From positions 1 to 64,000 of the forward strand of contig CP011489.1 of NCBI GenBank assembly GCA_001023575.1: a stretch of 64,000 bases of DNA, read 5' to 3'. The stretch's first letter is position 1. Each line of letters begins with the position of its first letter. The DNA is from Actinobacteria bacterium IMCC26256. Lineage in GTDB: Bacteria; Actinomycetota; Acidimicrobiia; IMCC26256. The notes below the pieces were generated by a model that was not told the origin of the DNA, did not search any database, and worked only from the letters and a program-made list of their open reading frames with translations. Both the position numbers and the translations under genes were made by a program. Below are positions 1 through 11,666 of this stretch, piece after piece.

Positions 1-399
1 AACGTGGGGCAATATGAGTTCTCCACAGAGCGCATCAAGGGCCCCTACCATGTTTTCAGGCTGGGGACAACCTCGCAAACTCGCTTAGTTAGCGGCTCTC
101 CGAGGTTATCCACCGTTCGCTATTCGGGCGCTAGTTTGCTACGTTCGCCCCTCGGGGTAATTCAGGGGCGCGTTATTTATCCAAACCTGTGGAGAGTCTC
201 GAAATGACATTTGGGGGATTGAGTCTAGAGAAGCGCTGCATCGGGGAGTTCTCGGGTCCGCTATTACGGCACTTCTCCCCATTGCGAATTAAGTAAATAG
301 AAGTATCTAGGGAGAATATTTGGTCAGGGATTCGCAGTAGCGATTCTTGTAAGTGGCGACTATTGCGAGTGGGGCATTTTGGACGGCGTGGAAGTAGCG
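1..399. other. Non-coding region upstream of dnaA with DnaA-box-like sites
   Basis: No convincing gene is visible. Three sequences lie one or two mismatches from the DnaA box TTATCCACA: TTCTCCACA at 19-27, TTATCCACC at 106-114 and TTATCCAAA at 177-185. Such boxes upstream of dnaA commonly mediate autoregulation and can form part of the origin. The dnaA promoter should lie here, but I could not assign -35/-10 elements with confidence. Confidence 0.5.
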
Positions 400-1908
400 A
401 TGACACAGGCAGAGGAGCTCTGGGCAATTGGGGCTGCTGCTGTGCGCGCCGAACTTAAAGACGCCACCTGGAATGCCTGGTTCCGCGAAGTGCGCGCGGT
501 CTCCTTTGACGGTGAGGTACTTACCCTCTCGGTCCCAAGTGGCGTAGCGCGAGAAAAACTTCGCAGCAACTACACCGGCCTGCTGACCTCGCTTCTCCAA
601 GAGGCAACAGGGGAGGAGATCGATGTTGAGTTGATCGTCTCCACCCCAGATCGAATAGAGCAGTCGATAACGCTCGATGAGAACCTCTCGCTCCATTACG
701 AGACCTCAACTAGGGGGCCTGCACGTAGCAACCCGCTTGGGGATAACCAGGGGCGAAATCAACAGCAATCCGGCGCTTTATCAGGGTCTTCAGGATCAGG
801 GTCTTCAGGATCAGGGTCTTCAGGATCAGGGTCGCCGGAGACAGGCGGCGGCGGAGAGAACCAGGCGCAGTGGGCCTCACTCAACCCTCGTTATACCTTC
901 GAGCATTTTGTAATCGGTGCCTCTAATCGCTTTGCCCACGCCGCGGCTCTCTCGGTAGCGGAGAATCCTGCGCGTTCCTACAACCCCCTATTCATCTATG
1001 GACCTGCTGGGCTTGGGAAGACTCACCTTCTCCACGCAATCGGCAATTACGTGCGTGACGTCCACAAGTTGCAGCGAGTTAGGTATGTATCAACCGAGAC
1101 TTTGATGAATGAGTTCGTCGATTCAATTAGGTCAAATACATCTAACGCTTTTAGGCGCCGATATCGCGAGGTTGAGGTGCTTCTAGTTGACGATATTCAG
1201 TTCTTGGAGCGCAGTCAGCAACTTCAAGAAGAGTTCTTCCACACTTTTAACTCGCTCCACGCCGCAGGTAATCAGATTGTTATCTCCTCTGACCGCCCGC
1301 CCAAACAGATTCCCCGCCTAGAGGATCGCCTCAGAACTCGTCTTGAGTGGGGGTTGATAACAGACGTCTCGCCCCCAGAGTTCGAGACAAGGCTCGCAAT
1401 TCTGCGTATGAAGGCTGAGTCGGAGAACCTCGCCGGGATTCCTTCAGAGGTTCTCGACTTCATTGCCTCAAATATCTCAGACAATGTTCGCGAATTGGAG
1501 GGCGCTCTCATCCGAGTTGCTGCATACTCAAGCCTGAATCGCTCCCCCCTAACCGAGGAGATCGCTAAGCAGGTTCTCCATGACATCCTTCCCCCAACCA
1601 AGCCGAGGGTAATTACCCCCGCATTAATCCTTGACGAGACAGCGAAAATGTTTGGTTTTCCCGTTGAGGACCTATGCGGACGCTCACGCCGCCGGCCCCT
1701 CGTAATGGCTCGCCAGATCGGCATGTACGTATTTCGAGAGATGACCGACTACTCGTACCCCCGAATCGCAGAGGAGTTCGGCGGGCGAGATCACACAACG
1801 GTGATACACGCTGTCGAGAAAATAAAGGGCCTATTGACTGAGCGACACACGGTATTCGACCAGGTCAATGAGTTAATGGGGAGAATCAGATTAGGTACCG
1901 GTGGATAA
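400..1908 (+). CDS. dnaA: Chromosomal replication initiator protein DnaA
   Basis: AAA+ ATPase that binds DnaA boxes at oriC and opens the origin. Domain I occupies about residues 1-85. It is followed by a low-complexity linker rich in Gly/Ser (residues about 129-145, encoded by a 15-bp tandem repeat). The AAA+ domain has Walker A GPAGLGKT (201-208) and Walker B with D264-D265. Domain IV carries the DNA-binding signature GGRDHTTV (461-468). The ATG at 400 is preferred because GGAAG stands six bases upstream; TTG 379 and GTG 388 in the same frame would add a few residues. Followed by the oriC-like gap and dnaN, the standard actinobacterial order. Confidence 0.98.
   Translation: MTQAEELWAIGAAAVRAELKDATWNAWFREVRAVSFDGEVLTLSVPSGVAREKLRSNYTGLLTSLLQEATGEEIDVELIVSTPDRIEQSITLDENLSLHYETSTRGPARSNPLGDNQGRNQQQSGALSGSSGSGSSGSGSSGSGSPETGGGGENQAQWASLNPRYTFEHFVIGASNRFAHAAALSVAENPARSYNPLFIYGPAGLGKTHLLHAIGNYVRDVHKLQRVRYVSTETLMNEFVDSIRSNTSNAFRRRYREVEVLLVDDIQFLERSQQLQEEFFHTFNSLHAAGNQIVISSDRPPKQIPRLEDRLRTRLEWGLITDVSPPEFETRLAILRMKAESENLAGIPSEVLDFIASNISDNVRELEGALIRVAAYSSLNRSPLTEEIAKQVLHDILPPTKPRVITPALILDETAKMFGFPVEDLCGRSRRRPLVMARQIGMYVFREMTDYSYPRIAEEFGGRDHTTVIHAVEKIKGLLTERHTVFDQVNELMGRIRLGTGG
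784..833 (+). repeat. 15-bp tandem repeat inside the dnaA linker
   Basis: The unit GGGTCTTCAGGATCA is repeated exactly at 784-798, 799-813 and 814-828, with a partial fourth copy to 833. Because 15 is a multiple of three it encodes repeated Gly-Ser-Ser-Gly-Ser in the flexible domain II linker and keeps frame. Slippage would change linker length without breaking the gene. Confidence 0.95.
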
Positions 1909-2118
1909 AGCTGTGGATTGCTGTGGACAACTACCCTCTCGCGGTGGGAAACCCCTCAGCACCTCTCAGCACCCAACCGCAAAGCGCGCAACCCTGTGGA
2001 TATCTAACAGGGGTTAAGAAACCCGCATGACCTGCGGTTATGTGCAGTTATGCACAATCCACAGGCCCTACTACTACTACAACCATCATCAACAGATAAA
2101 AGTGTGTGGAGGAGACAA
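1909..2118. other. oriC: Probable oriC (dnaA-dnaN intergenic region)
   Basis: This 210-bp gap between dnaA and dnaN holds a cluster of DnaA-box matches on both strands: TGTGGACAA 1922-1930, TGTGGATTG 1912-1920, TGTGGATAT 1995-2003, TTATGCACA 2048-2056 (a full match to TTATNCACA) and AATCCACA at 2056-2063. GGTGGATAA at 1900-1908 overlaps the dnaA stop. This is the usual location of oriC in Actinobacteria. An AT-rich unwinding element is not obvious. The dnaN ribosome-binding site (GGAGGA, 2108-2113) closes the region. Confidence 0.85.
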
Positions 2119-3222
2119 GTGAAATTTAGATGCGAACGTGACACCTTGGCCGAGGCCATCAGCATCACGCAGAGGGCAGTCGCTGCTCGAAGCGGCGCCA
2201 TGCCTGTCCTGTCAGGAATCAAGGTAACTGCAGCCGATGACTCGATTGAGTTGGTTGGATCTGACCTCGATCTAACGATACGTGTGCGAATCCCAGCTCA
2301 AGTTGATTCGCCTGGAGTATCCGTTGTTCCAGCCAAACTCTTCGATGGGCTCACAAGCAGATTGAAGCCAGGAGCAGTGACATTTGAAGTGACAGGAGAT
2401 GACGCAAAAATCTCTGGTGGGCCAGCGCAGGTAAGCGTGCGGCTACTGCCGGCTGACGATTTTCCGAAGGTTGGTTCTCCTGAGGGAACAAGCGTAAGCG
2501 TCGAGGCTGGGCCCTTCGCCGAGGCACTGCGCCAGGTAATTCCAGCGGCATCTAAAGATGATGCCCGGCCGATACTCACAGGTGTTCTTCTAGCGGCGAC
2601 CGCAACTGGGCTTCGCCTAGTAGCTACTGACTCCTATCGCCTAGCGGTGCGCGATCTTCCTGGGGTAGGGCTTCTTACTGAGGGCCAGAAAGTGCTGGTA
2701 TCCGCAAAAGGCCTCAACGAGGTACAGCGCGTATTTGGTACCGGATCCATCACCGTAACTCTCGGCGAGCGCGAGGTTGCTTTTGCCTCAGAGGATCGTT
2801 CGGTAGTGACCCGTCTCATCGATGGGGACTTCCCGAATTATGAGCAGCTGATCCCAGATGGCTACCCAAATCGCTTGATCGTTGCGAAGGATGCGCTCGA
2901 GGAGGCGGCACGGCTCATGCAGATAGTTGGTGAAGGGCGCGACTCCACACCGGTCCGTCTCACTATGAGCAGCGAGGGTCTTGAGTTATCCGCAAGCGCA
3001 CAAGAGCGAGCAGATGCGAAGGAGACCATCGAGGCAAAGTTTGAAGGAACAGATATGAGCGTTGCCTTCAATCCGCAGTTCTTACTCGATGGACTCGCAG
3101 CAATTGGTGGCGAGGAAGCACTTCTCGAGACCGTAGATCCGCTTAAGCCTGCGACTCTTCGCTCGACATCAGAGACCGGTGGAGACTTCCTCTATCTGTT
3201 GATGCCGGTGCGGATCTCCTAA
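2119..3222 (+). CDS. dnaN: DNA polymerase III beta subunit (sliding clamp)
   Basis: Ring-shaped processivity clamp for the replicative polymerase. The 367-residue product begins VKFRCERDTLAEA and ends with the clamp-typical LLMPVRIS. The length is normal for three DnaN domains. The GTG at 2119 is chosen: GGAGGA lies just upstream, and the in-frame extension back to 2050 would run through DnaA boxes and has no family similarity. recF follows after nine bases, so the two are probably co-transcribed. Confidence 0.97.
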   Translation: MKFRCERDTLAEAISITQRAVAARSGAMPVLSGIKVTAADDSIELVGSDLDLTIRVRIPAQVDSPGVSVVPAKLFDGLTSRLKPGAVTFEVTGDDAKISGGPAQVSVRLLPADDFPKVGSPEGTSVSVEAGPFAEALRQVIPAASKDDARPILTGVLLAATATGLRLVATDSYRLAVRDLPGVGLLTEGQKVLVSAKGLNEVQRVFGTGSITVTLGEREVAFASEDRSVVTRLIDGDFPNYEQLIPDGYPNRLIVAKDALEEAARLMQIVGEGRDSTPVRLTMSSEGLELSASAQERADAKETIEAKFEGTDMSVAFNPQFLLDGLAAIGGEEALLETVDPLKPATLRSTSETGGDFLYLLMPVRIS

Positions 3223-3231
3223 TAACTCAAC

Positions 3232-4341
3232 GTGCATCTTGCCCGTTTATGGCTCACCGACTTTCGCTGCTACGAGTCACTTGATTTAACCCTGCCTCCG
3301 GGCTGCACTGTAATTACAGGTGCCAACGGACAGGGAAAAACAAGCCTCCTTGAGGCTATTGACTGGATCGCTACTGGGAGATCATTTAGGGGAGTAGCCG
3401 ATAGTGCATTAGCTCGCGCTGGGTCTGATGCGGCGATTGTTCGTGTCGACGCGATGCGCGGCTCTGGAGTTGTACGTGTCGAGGCCGAGATCCGCGCAAG
3501 TGGTCGAAACCGAATACTTGTTAACGGTCAGCCATTAGCCAAGCGCAGAGACCTAGGCGACTCGGTGCGCGCAACTATTTTCTCTCCTGACGACCTCGAG
3601 TTAATCAAGGGTGGACCAGCACAACGCCGTGGATTTATTGATGATTTACTCTCGCAGAGTGCGCCGCGGTATGAAGTTGTTAGATCTGATTACGATCGTG
3701 TTCTTAGGCAGCGAAACGCTCTCCTTAAAGGCGGAGTTCGCGACACGGATGCGCGCACAACGCTCGAGGTATTTGATACACAGCTGGCTCAAACCGGTTC
3801 CCAGTTAATTCGTGCACGGCTGCGCCTAACCGATCGCCTTCTCCCAGCAATTTCTCAGGCATATGCAGACTTGGCTCGTGAGGAGCCCGCAGTGCGGGCG
3901 CGCTACGAGGTCGAGTGGAGCCAATCAACCCTCACGGATGACGCCAAGGAGATCGAGGAGGAGATCCTCAGATCACTAATAATTATGCAGTCTAAAGAGA
4001 TAGAACGCGGCGTAACCTTGGTGGGGCCGCATAGGGACGACTGGAGAATCGAACTACACGGACTCGAGGCTCGCTCTACGGCATCGCAGGGGGAGCAGAG
4101 GAGTCTGGCGCTAGCGCTGCGATTAGGGGGGCACAGGGTGGTCACAGAGGTTCTAGGAGAGGAGCCCTTGCTGCTGCTCGATGACGTGTTCAGCGAACTA
4201 GACCCTGCGCGTTCGGAGGCATTGGTTGCCAATCTCCCCAAAGGCCAGACTCTCCTAACGACTGCAAGCCTTCTCCCAGATGGAGTCAAGGCAGATCGAT
4301 GGCTTCGGGTTGAGTCAGGGATGGTGAGCGAGGTTGAGTGA
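3232..4341 (+). CDS. recF: DNA replication and repair protein RecF
   Basis: SMC-like ATPase that helps load RecA at single-strand gaps. Walker A GANGQGKT is at residues 30-37. The C-terminal half has the ABC-type signature region around QRSLALALRL and Walker B LLLLDDVFSELD. The 369-residue length is normal. GTG start nine bases after the dnaN stop. The gene end overlaps the next coding region (TTG 4334) by eight bases, suggesting translational coupling. Confidence 0.96.
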   Translation: MHLARLWLTDFRCYESLDLTLPPGCTVITGANGQGKTSLLEAIDWIATGRSFRGVADSALARAGSDAAIVRVDAMRGSGVVRVEAEIRASGRNRILVNGQPLAKRRDLGDSVRATIFSPDDLELIKGGPAQRRGFIDDLLSQSAPRYEVVRSDYDRVLRQRNALLKGGVRDTDARTTLEVFDTQLAQTGSQLIRARLRLTDRLLPAISQAYADLAREEPAVRARYEVEWSQSTLTDDAKEIEEEILRSLIIMQSKEIERGVTLVGPHRDDWRIELHGLEARSTASQGEQRSLALALRLGGHRVVTEVLGEEPLLLLDDVFSELDPARSEALVANLPKGQTLLTTASLLPDGVKADRWLRVESGMVSEVE

Positions 4342-4678
4342 GGAGCATGCAAGAGGTAGAGGCAGGAATCGTGAGCCCCAAAGCGTCTCCGATGTTCTAG
4401 GCGCAGTGGGGCGCGATCTCGGGGCTGACGATCCACGCAAGATCGGGGCGATTAGTGATTCGTGGAGCGAGATTCTCGGTGAGGAGTTAAGCGAGCATGT
4501 TCAATTCGTATCGCTTCGAGAAGGCGTGCTTGTTCTAGGGGCGACACAGCCCGAGTGGGCATCGCGTGCGCGTTTCGAGGGGGCGCGAATAGCCCAGGAG
4601 GTAAACGCACGCAATGGAGAGGGCTCCGTTCTCGACGTGAAGGTCCGAGTTTTGCGGATTGATCCCAGAGCCCACTAG
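4334..4678 (+). CDS. dciA: DUF721 protein (DciA-type helicase-loader)
   Basis: Small 114-residue DUF721 protein. The family, now called DciA, assists loading or activity of the replicative helicase DnaB in bacteria without DnaC/DnaI. The core W(S)EILGEELSEHVQ...LVLGATQPEWASRARFEG pattern is typical of the KH-like domain, and the N-terminal 20 residues are basic and disordered. The TTG start overlaps recF by eight bases. Its place between recF and gyrB matches other Actinobacteria. Confidence 0.88.
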   Translation: MSEEHARGRGRNREPQSVSDVLGAVGRDLGADDPRKIGAISDSWSEILGEELSEHVQFVSLREGVLVLGATQPEWASRARFEGARIAQEVNARNGEGSVLDVKVRVLRIDPRAH

Positions 4679-7031
<2,353 letters not shown>

Positions 7032-7090
7032 GGGAGCACTATCAAACCGATCAACGCAGCGCCATTTAGTGCGAGGCAAAGAGGAGAACC

Positions 7091-9550
7091 ATGCCTGAGG
7101 GCGTGCAGCAAACATTTGGAAATGTTGAACCAATCTCGATTCAGGACGAGATGGAGCGATCCTTCCTTGAATACGCCATGTCAGTTATTACATCGCGCGC
7201 CTTGCCAGATGCTCGTGACGGACTGAAACCAGTCCAGAGGCGAATCCTTTACGGAATGTACGACGCCGGGCTTCGACCAGATCGTCAGCACAAAAAGTGT
7301 GCGAATACCGTCGGTCAAGTAATGGCTTATTACCACCCCCATGGTGATCAAGCCATCTACGACGCTCTCGCGCGCATGGCTCAAGACTTCTCCCTCAGGT
7401 ATCCGCTTGTGGATGGTCATGGAAACTTCGGTTCGCCGGACCCCAACGATCGCCCGGCTGCCGCGCGCTATACAGAGGCGCGCCTTGCAACACTTGCAAT
7501 GCAGCTGCTCGGCGAGATCGACGAAGACACTGTCGACATGATCACCACCTACGACGGTGGAACCCTTGAGCCAGCGGTCCTCCCAGCGCGTTACCCAAAT
7601 CTCTTGGTGAACGGTGGTGGTGGCATCGCCGTCGGCATGGCTACCAACATTCCGCCCCATAACCTCGGCGAAGTTATTGATGCCTCGCTTCACGTCTTGG
7701 ATAACCCAGACGCAACTGCTGACGACCTTATGGTTTTTGTAAAGGGACCAGACTTTCCGACTGGTGCGCTTATTCTCGGCACGAGCGGCATCAGAGACTG
7801 CTATCGGACTGGTCGAGGATCGATCACAATGCGCGCGGTCGCTGAGATCGATGAAGGCAAGAAGGGCGACCAGCGAATTGTTGTTAGCGAAGTCCCTTAC
7901 CAGACCTCCGTCGAAGTAATCGGTACAAAGATTGCTGAGCTTGTAAATGATCGGCGCATTGAGGGAATTCGCGATGTACGAAATGAGTCGAGTGGTGTAA
8001 CAACTCGGCTCGTAGTTGAGTTGAAGCGTGACGCAAATGCACAGGTAGTACTTAACCAACTCTTTAAACACACTCCGATGCAGACAAACTTCGCAGCCCA
8101 CATGCTTGCGCTTGTAGACGGCGTGCCGCGTCTGCTCACTCTTGATGCAGCAATCAAGGTATACGTAGCGCATCAATTCGAGGTAGTTACTAGACGATCA
8201 GCCTTCCGACTCCGCAAAGCACAGGACCGTGCTCACATCGTCGAAGGCCTTGTGCGAGCCCTCTCAATGATTGATGCAATTATTGCGTTGATTCGTGCAA
8301 GCGATGATGATGAAGGTTCGCGCACCGGGTTGATGGCAACGCCGTTTGACTTCAGCGAGGTGCAGGCCAACCACATTCTTGAGATGCCACTCCGCCGCCT
8401 CTCTCGTCTACCGGGCGAGCGCCTACGCGATGAACTAGCCGAGCTCCAAATCACGATTGCAGATCTCGAGTCAATTCTTGCGGACGAAGGTCGGAAGCGC
8501 GAGATCATTAAAACCGAACTGGGCGTGATTCGCGAGAAGTTCGCTGATGCACGTCGCTCGCAGATAACGATTGACACGGGAAACCTTGAAGACCTTGACT
8601 TAATTGAGGACGAAGAGGTAATTGTCGTCCTCACCAACAAGGGTTACATCAAGACTGTTGCAGCAGACGCATTCCGTAAGCAGGCTAGAGGTGGTCGGGG
8701 AGTGCGCGGGCAAGCGCTCAAGGATGGCGACTTCGTCTCGCACCTTCTGACGAGCACCATGCATTCATATCTGCTCTTCTTCTCTAACCGCGGAAAGGTC
8801 TATCGCCTGCGCGCTCATGAAATTCCGATGAAGGAGCGCACTGCACGCGGTACTGCTGTCGTTAACCTCATTGCACTTGGCCCGGACGAGAAGGTGCAGG
8901 CGGTCATTGATACGCGTACCTACGAAGACGGCACCTTCCTCTTCTTTGCTACTAAGCAAGGCCAGGTAAAGAAGACCAAAATGGGAGAGTACGACTCATC
9001 TCGCCGAACAGGTTTAATTGCAATCAACCTCAAGGATGACGATGAACTCGTTGGGGTTGTCCAGACCACCGGCGATGAAGACATCTTTATGGTCTCACGT
9101 AGCGGTATGACGATTAGGTTCCCGGAGTCCGAGGTACGTCCGCTGAGCCGCGGTGCTGCCGGTGTAAGAGGTATGAAGCTGAAGAACGCGGATGACGCAG
9201 TGGTCTCGTGTGACGTTGCACGCGACGACGCAGTGATGTTGTTCGTCAGCGCATCTGGGCATGGCAAGCGCACCAAGCTCGAGCGATTTAATTCGCAGGG
9301 TCGCGGCGGGCAAGGCGTTCGTGGAATGCGCGTTACTGCCGGACGAGTTGGGGTAGTAGCAGCCTTCACTGTCCTAACCGACGATGAGATTCTCGTATTC
9401 TCATCGACCGGCAACGTCGTTCGCCTGGCTGCTAAAGAGATCTCATCTCAGGGGCGTGATGCAACTGGAGTGAAGGTCTCCTCTGTAGGTGAAGGTGAGA
9501 CGGTCGTAGCTGTTGCCTTGGTGCTCGAGGCGTCTGACGACGAGGACTGA
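7091..9550 (+). CDS. gyrA: DNA gyrase subunit A
   Basis: DNA-cleaving subunit of gyrase. The catalytic tyrosine is Y127 in [10 protein letters not shown]. The quinolone-resistance determining region reads [10 protein letters not shown], so the position equivalent to E. coli Ser83 is Gln (Q87), while the Asp87 equivalent (D91) is kept. The C-terminal beta-pinwheel carries a GyrA-box-like QARGGRG starting at Q531, which marks a gyrase rather than a topoisomerase IV. The product is 819 residues. AGAGGAGA precedes the ATG. Confidence 0.98.
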   Translation: MPEGVQQTFGNVEPISIQDEMERSFLEYAMSVITSRALPDARDGLKPVQRRILYGMYDAGLRPDRQHKKCANTVGQVMAYYHPHGDQAIYDALARMAQDFSLRYPLVDGHGNFGSPDPNDRPAAARYTEARLATLAMQLLGEIDEDTVDMITTYDGGTLEPAVLPARYPNLLVNGGGGIAVGMATNIPPHNLGEVIDASLHVLDNPDATADDLMVFVKGPDFPTGALILGTSGIRDCYRTGRGSITMRAVAEIDEGKKGDQRIVVSEVPYQTSVEVIGTKIAELVNDRRIEGIRDVRNESSGVTTRLVVELKRDANAQVVLNQLFKHTPMQTNFAAHMLALVDGVPRLLTLDAAIKVYVAHQFEVVTRRSAFRLRKAQDRAHIVEGLVRALSMIDAIIALIRASDDDEGSRTGLMATPFDFSEVQANHILEMPLRRLSRLPGERLRDELAELQITIADLESILADEGRKREIIKTELGVIREKFADARRSQITIDTGNLEDLDLIEDEEVIVVLTNKGYIKTVAADAFRKQARGGRGVRGQALKDGDFVSHLLTSTMHSYLLFFSNRGKVYRLRAHEIPMKERTARGTAVVNLIALGPDEKVQAVIDTRTYEDGTFLFFATKQGQVKKTKMGEYDSSRRTGLIAINLKDDDELVGVVQTTGDEDIFMVSRSGMTIRFPESEVRPLSRGAAGVRGMKLKNADDAVVSCDVARDDAVMLFVSASGHGKRTKLERFNSQGRGGQGVRGMRVTAGRVGVVAAFTVLTDDEILVFSSTGNVVRLAAKEISSQGRDATGVKVSSVGEGETVVAVALVLEASDDED

Positions 9551-9558
9551 GGCTCGTA

Positions 9559-9984
9559 GTGGCTCGATCTGGTAAGTCAGCATCCACTGGGGACGCCATG
9601 CCCGATCGCAGCCAATTTATCGAGGGTGCCCCAGAGCGCCGGCGATACGAGATCCGAAAAATAGACCTCTGGTCGGTGATCCGTACTGCCCTGCTATTTA
9701 ACCTGGCCGGTTTAGGGGTGATAGTTGTTGCAGGAGTGGTTATATGGCTTCTCGCTACTGCCCTAGGCGCAATATCGGGGCTCGAGGACTTCCTAGGGAG
9801 CCTGCTCTCCGCTAAGGACTTTAAATTTGCCTCACTCCAGATACTTGAGGGATTTATCCTCTTGGGACTAATAATGGTTGCTATCTCAACCATTCTTGTG
9901 ACAGTTGCGACCTCCATCTACAACCTATTCGCCGAGCGCCTAGGAGGGGTGGCGTTGATTCTCGTCGAGGAGTACGACGAGTAG
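9559..9984 (+). CDS. DUF3566 transmembrane protein downstream of gyrA
   Basis: A 141-residue membrane protein with a short hydrophilic N-terminus and two long hydrophobic segments (residues about 45-75 and 95-120), then a short acidic tail. The YEIRKIDLWSVIRTALLFNL motif and the position directly after gyrA fit the DUF3566 family, whose function is unknown. GTG start eight bases after the gyrA stop; ATG 9598 is a possible later start. Probably co-transcribed with gyrA. Confidence 0.85.
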   Translation: MARSGKSASTGDAMPDRSQFIEGAPERRRYEIRKIDLWSVIRTALLFNLAGLGVIVVAGVVIWLLATALGAISGLEDFLGSLLSAKDFKFASLQILEGFILLGLIMVAISTILVTVATSIYNLFAERLGGVALILVEEYDE

Positions 9985-10037
9985 CGCAGACCCGAGTACC
10001 TCGGTAGGGGTGCTGATAACCTCGTAAATTCCTGAGA

Positions 10038-10111
<74 letters not shown>

Positions 10112-10202
10112 CTGGCCTTTGTGGTCTGAGAGAAGAACGATGTTGAGGCGGCCATCTGGTCGCCTCGCTTCGCGTAACGGGCCAATGGAGTCCTGCGTCG
10201 TT
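10112..10202. other. Spacer after tRNA-Ile
   Basis: 91 bp with the hairpin at 10145-10166 and no gene; the promoter of the small membrane ORF and the dehydrogenase may lie here. Confidence 0.5.
10145..10166 (+). terminator. Hairpin downstream of tRNA-Ile
   Basis: GAGGCG (10145-10150) pairs perfectly with CGCCTC (10161-10166), and the inner GCCA/TGGT can extend the stem over a tight loop. No T-run follows, so it is either a weak or factor-assisted terminator, a processing signal for the tRNA transcript, or chance. Confidence 0.4.
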
Positions 10203-10361
10203 ATGCTCAAGGCCATGCGCGCAAGTCGTGCCTTTAGGCGCAGCCTCATCGTTGTAGTGGTAGCAGCAGTTGCCGGCGCGTTGGTTCGCGTTCAAGGCAA
10301 GGGGAGTGTTGCTCCAACTATCGGAGGATGGCGTCAACTATCTGGTCCTCACTTCCGATGA
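10203..10361 (+). CDS. Small single-pass membrane protein, possibly translationally coupled
   Basis: A candidate 52-residue protein beginning MLKAMRASRAFRRSL, with a basic N-terminus and one hydrophobic segment (residues about 15-30). Its TGA overlaps the ATG of the following dehydrogenase as ATGA (10358-10361), a typical coupled junction, which argues that it is real. Many Actinobacteria have very small basic membrane peptides near gyrA and tRNA-Ile. The reading frame is open further upstream (to 10119), but that part is not protein-like. Confidence 0.45.
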   Translation: MLKAMRASRAFRRSLIVVVVAAVAGALVRVQGKGSVAPTIGGWRQLSGPHFR

Positions 10362-11356
10362 GCACAGTATTGCTTGTAGGGGTCGGCGCCTTAGGTGCTC
10401 GAGCAGGCCGACAACTCGGTGCCACACGCGGTATTGATCGAATACTTGTAGCGGATAGGCGCGCAGATCGCGCTGAGGCGCTGCGTAAATTTTTAGGCGC
10501 TAAAGCGGAGACCGTTGAGTGGAGCGCGAGAAGGCCGCTCCCACCGGGGGTAGATGCTGTTGCATGTGCACTACCTGCAGGCGACGATGTTCCGTTAGTA
10601 ATCGCTGCACTTGAATCAGGGGTTCCGATCGCCACTAGTGGGGATAATCAAGAGAGCATCGCCACACTGCTTCGCCTCAACGATGAAGCACTCGCTAGCG
10701 GAGTAGCAGTGCTCGCCGGGTGTGGGCTTGCTCCGGGACTATCGGATGTACTCGCCGCTCACGCTGCCACGCTTCTCGATACTGTTGATGAGATACATGT
10801 CTCGCGTGCGGGTGTCGCCGGGCCTGATAGCGAGGCCTCGATGCGGAGGCTTCATAGTGAGCGCCCTCATGAGGTAATAGGCGGAGCATTGAACGAGGTC
10901 CGGCGTCGTAGTACTCATGAATTGATTTGGTTTCCTGAGCCCGTTGGGGACAAGGAGTGTGAACTAATCGGAGCGGGTGTTGCTTTGCTCCACAAATCTT
11001 TTCCATCAGCCGCTCGCATCACAGTGCGGGCCGTCGAGCCAGAGCCGCGCTCCACAGGATGGTTTCGTAGAAATGATCCTGGGGACAACTGGGGAGCGAC
11101 GCGAGTCGAGGTATGGGGGCGCATAGGGAATGCGCGCGTTCCAGTTATTTACGGATCTGTTGGGCGTACTGCCACCATTGGGGGCGCAGTACTTGGGGTC
11201 GCAACTGCTCTGCTAGTTGGGGCGCTGCCAGAGATCGGAGGCGCGCAGCCCGGCGTGACCGGGCTCGCAGGTTGCGTTGTTCCGGAGGCTTTCCTCGCAG
11301 AGTTAGATCGACGGGGCATTACTGCATCAAAGTTCGAGGGAGTCCCGGTCGCTTAA
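10358..11356 (+). CDS. Saccharopine-dehydrogenase-like NAD(P)-binding oxidoreductase
   Basis: A 332-residue protein with an N-terminal Rossmann fold, GVGALGARAGRQLGA (nucleotide-binding Gly pattern at residues about 7-16), and a middle motif GCGLAPGLSDVLAAH typical of the saccharopine dehydrogenase-like/homospermidine synthase-like group. The substrate is unknown. I chose ATG 10358 because it starts directly at the Rossmann strand and overlaps the preceding small ORF as ATGA. ATG 10328 would add ten residues. Confidence 0.75.
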   Translation: MSTVLLVGVGALGARAGRQLGATRGIDRILVADRRADRAEALRKFLGAKAETVEWSARRPLPPGVDAVACALPAGDDVPLVIAALESGVPIATSGDNQESIATLLRLNDEALASGVAVLAGCGLAPGLSDVLAAHAATLLDTVDEIHVSRAGVAGPDSEASMRRLHSERPHEVIGGALNEVRRRSTHELIWFPEPVGDKECELIGAGVALLHKSFPSAARITVRAVEPEPRSTGWFRRNDPGDNWGATRVEVWGRIGNARVPVIYGSVGRTATIGGAVLGVATALLVGALPEIGGAQPGVTGLAGCVVPEAFLAELDRRGITASKFEGVPVA

Positions 11357-11374
11357 GAGTTGCTCAATGAATCG

Positions 11375-11617
11375 CTACTGAACTGCAGCTCGAACAGTTT
11401 CACTAAGAGCCTCAAGCGATACCCCTTGTGAACGGGCGCGACCTAAAACGTGGCAGAGCAATGGTGCATTTGTGCGAGCCCCGCTGGAGTGTGCGGCAAG
11501 GCCAGCTAATTCGAGCAGCACCTCTGCCTCTGACTCACTCACAGAGATGCTCTGCGGATCGAGAGCATGAGCCTCTGCGAGGTGGTTTACTAAGCCTTCA
11601 ATCCAAGCCATATTCAC
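11375..11617 (-). CDS. DUF6457-like small protein
   Basis: An 80-residue acidic, mostly helical protein beginning MNMAWIEGLVNHLAEAHALD, with a central LLELAGLAAHSSGARTNAPL region. The pattern resembles the DUF6457 family of actinobacterial proteins often found near molybdenum-cofactor genes, though no such gene is nearby here. Function unknown. An alternative start is the Met three codons in (11611). It converges on the oxidoreductase gene with 18 bases between stops. Confidence 0.6.
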   Translation of the reverse strand: MNMAWIEGLVNHLAEAHALDPQSISVSESEAEVLLELAGLAAHSSGARTNAPLLCHVLGRARSQGVSLEALSETVRAAVQ

Positions 11618-11666
11618 CTATTACTGACCAATCCCACGATGGCAACCGACTTGGATTATAGAACGC

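Noticed and set aside
3903-4436. 177-codon minus-strand frame across recF and the DUF721 gene
   Set aside because: Arg/Ser-rich shadow frame spanning two certain genes.
7181-8176. A 331-codon minus-strand frame inside gyrA
   Set aside because: Lies wholly antisense to a certain gene and its product shows no recognisable domain; open by codon bias of gyrA.
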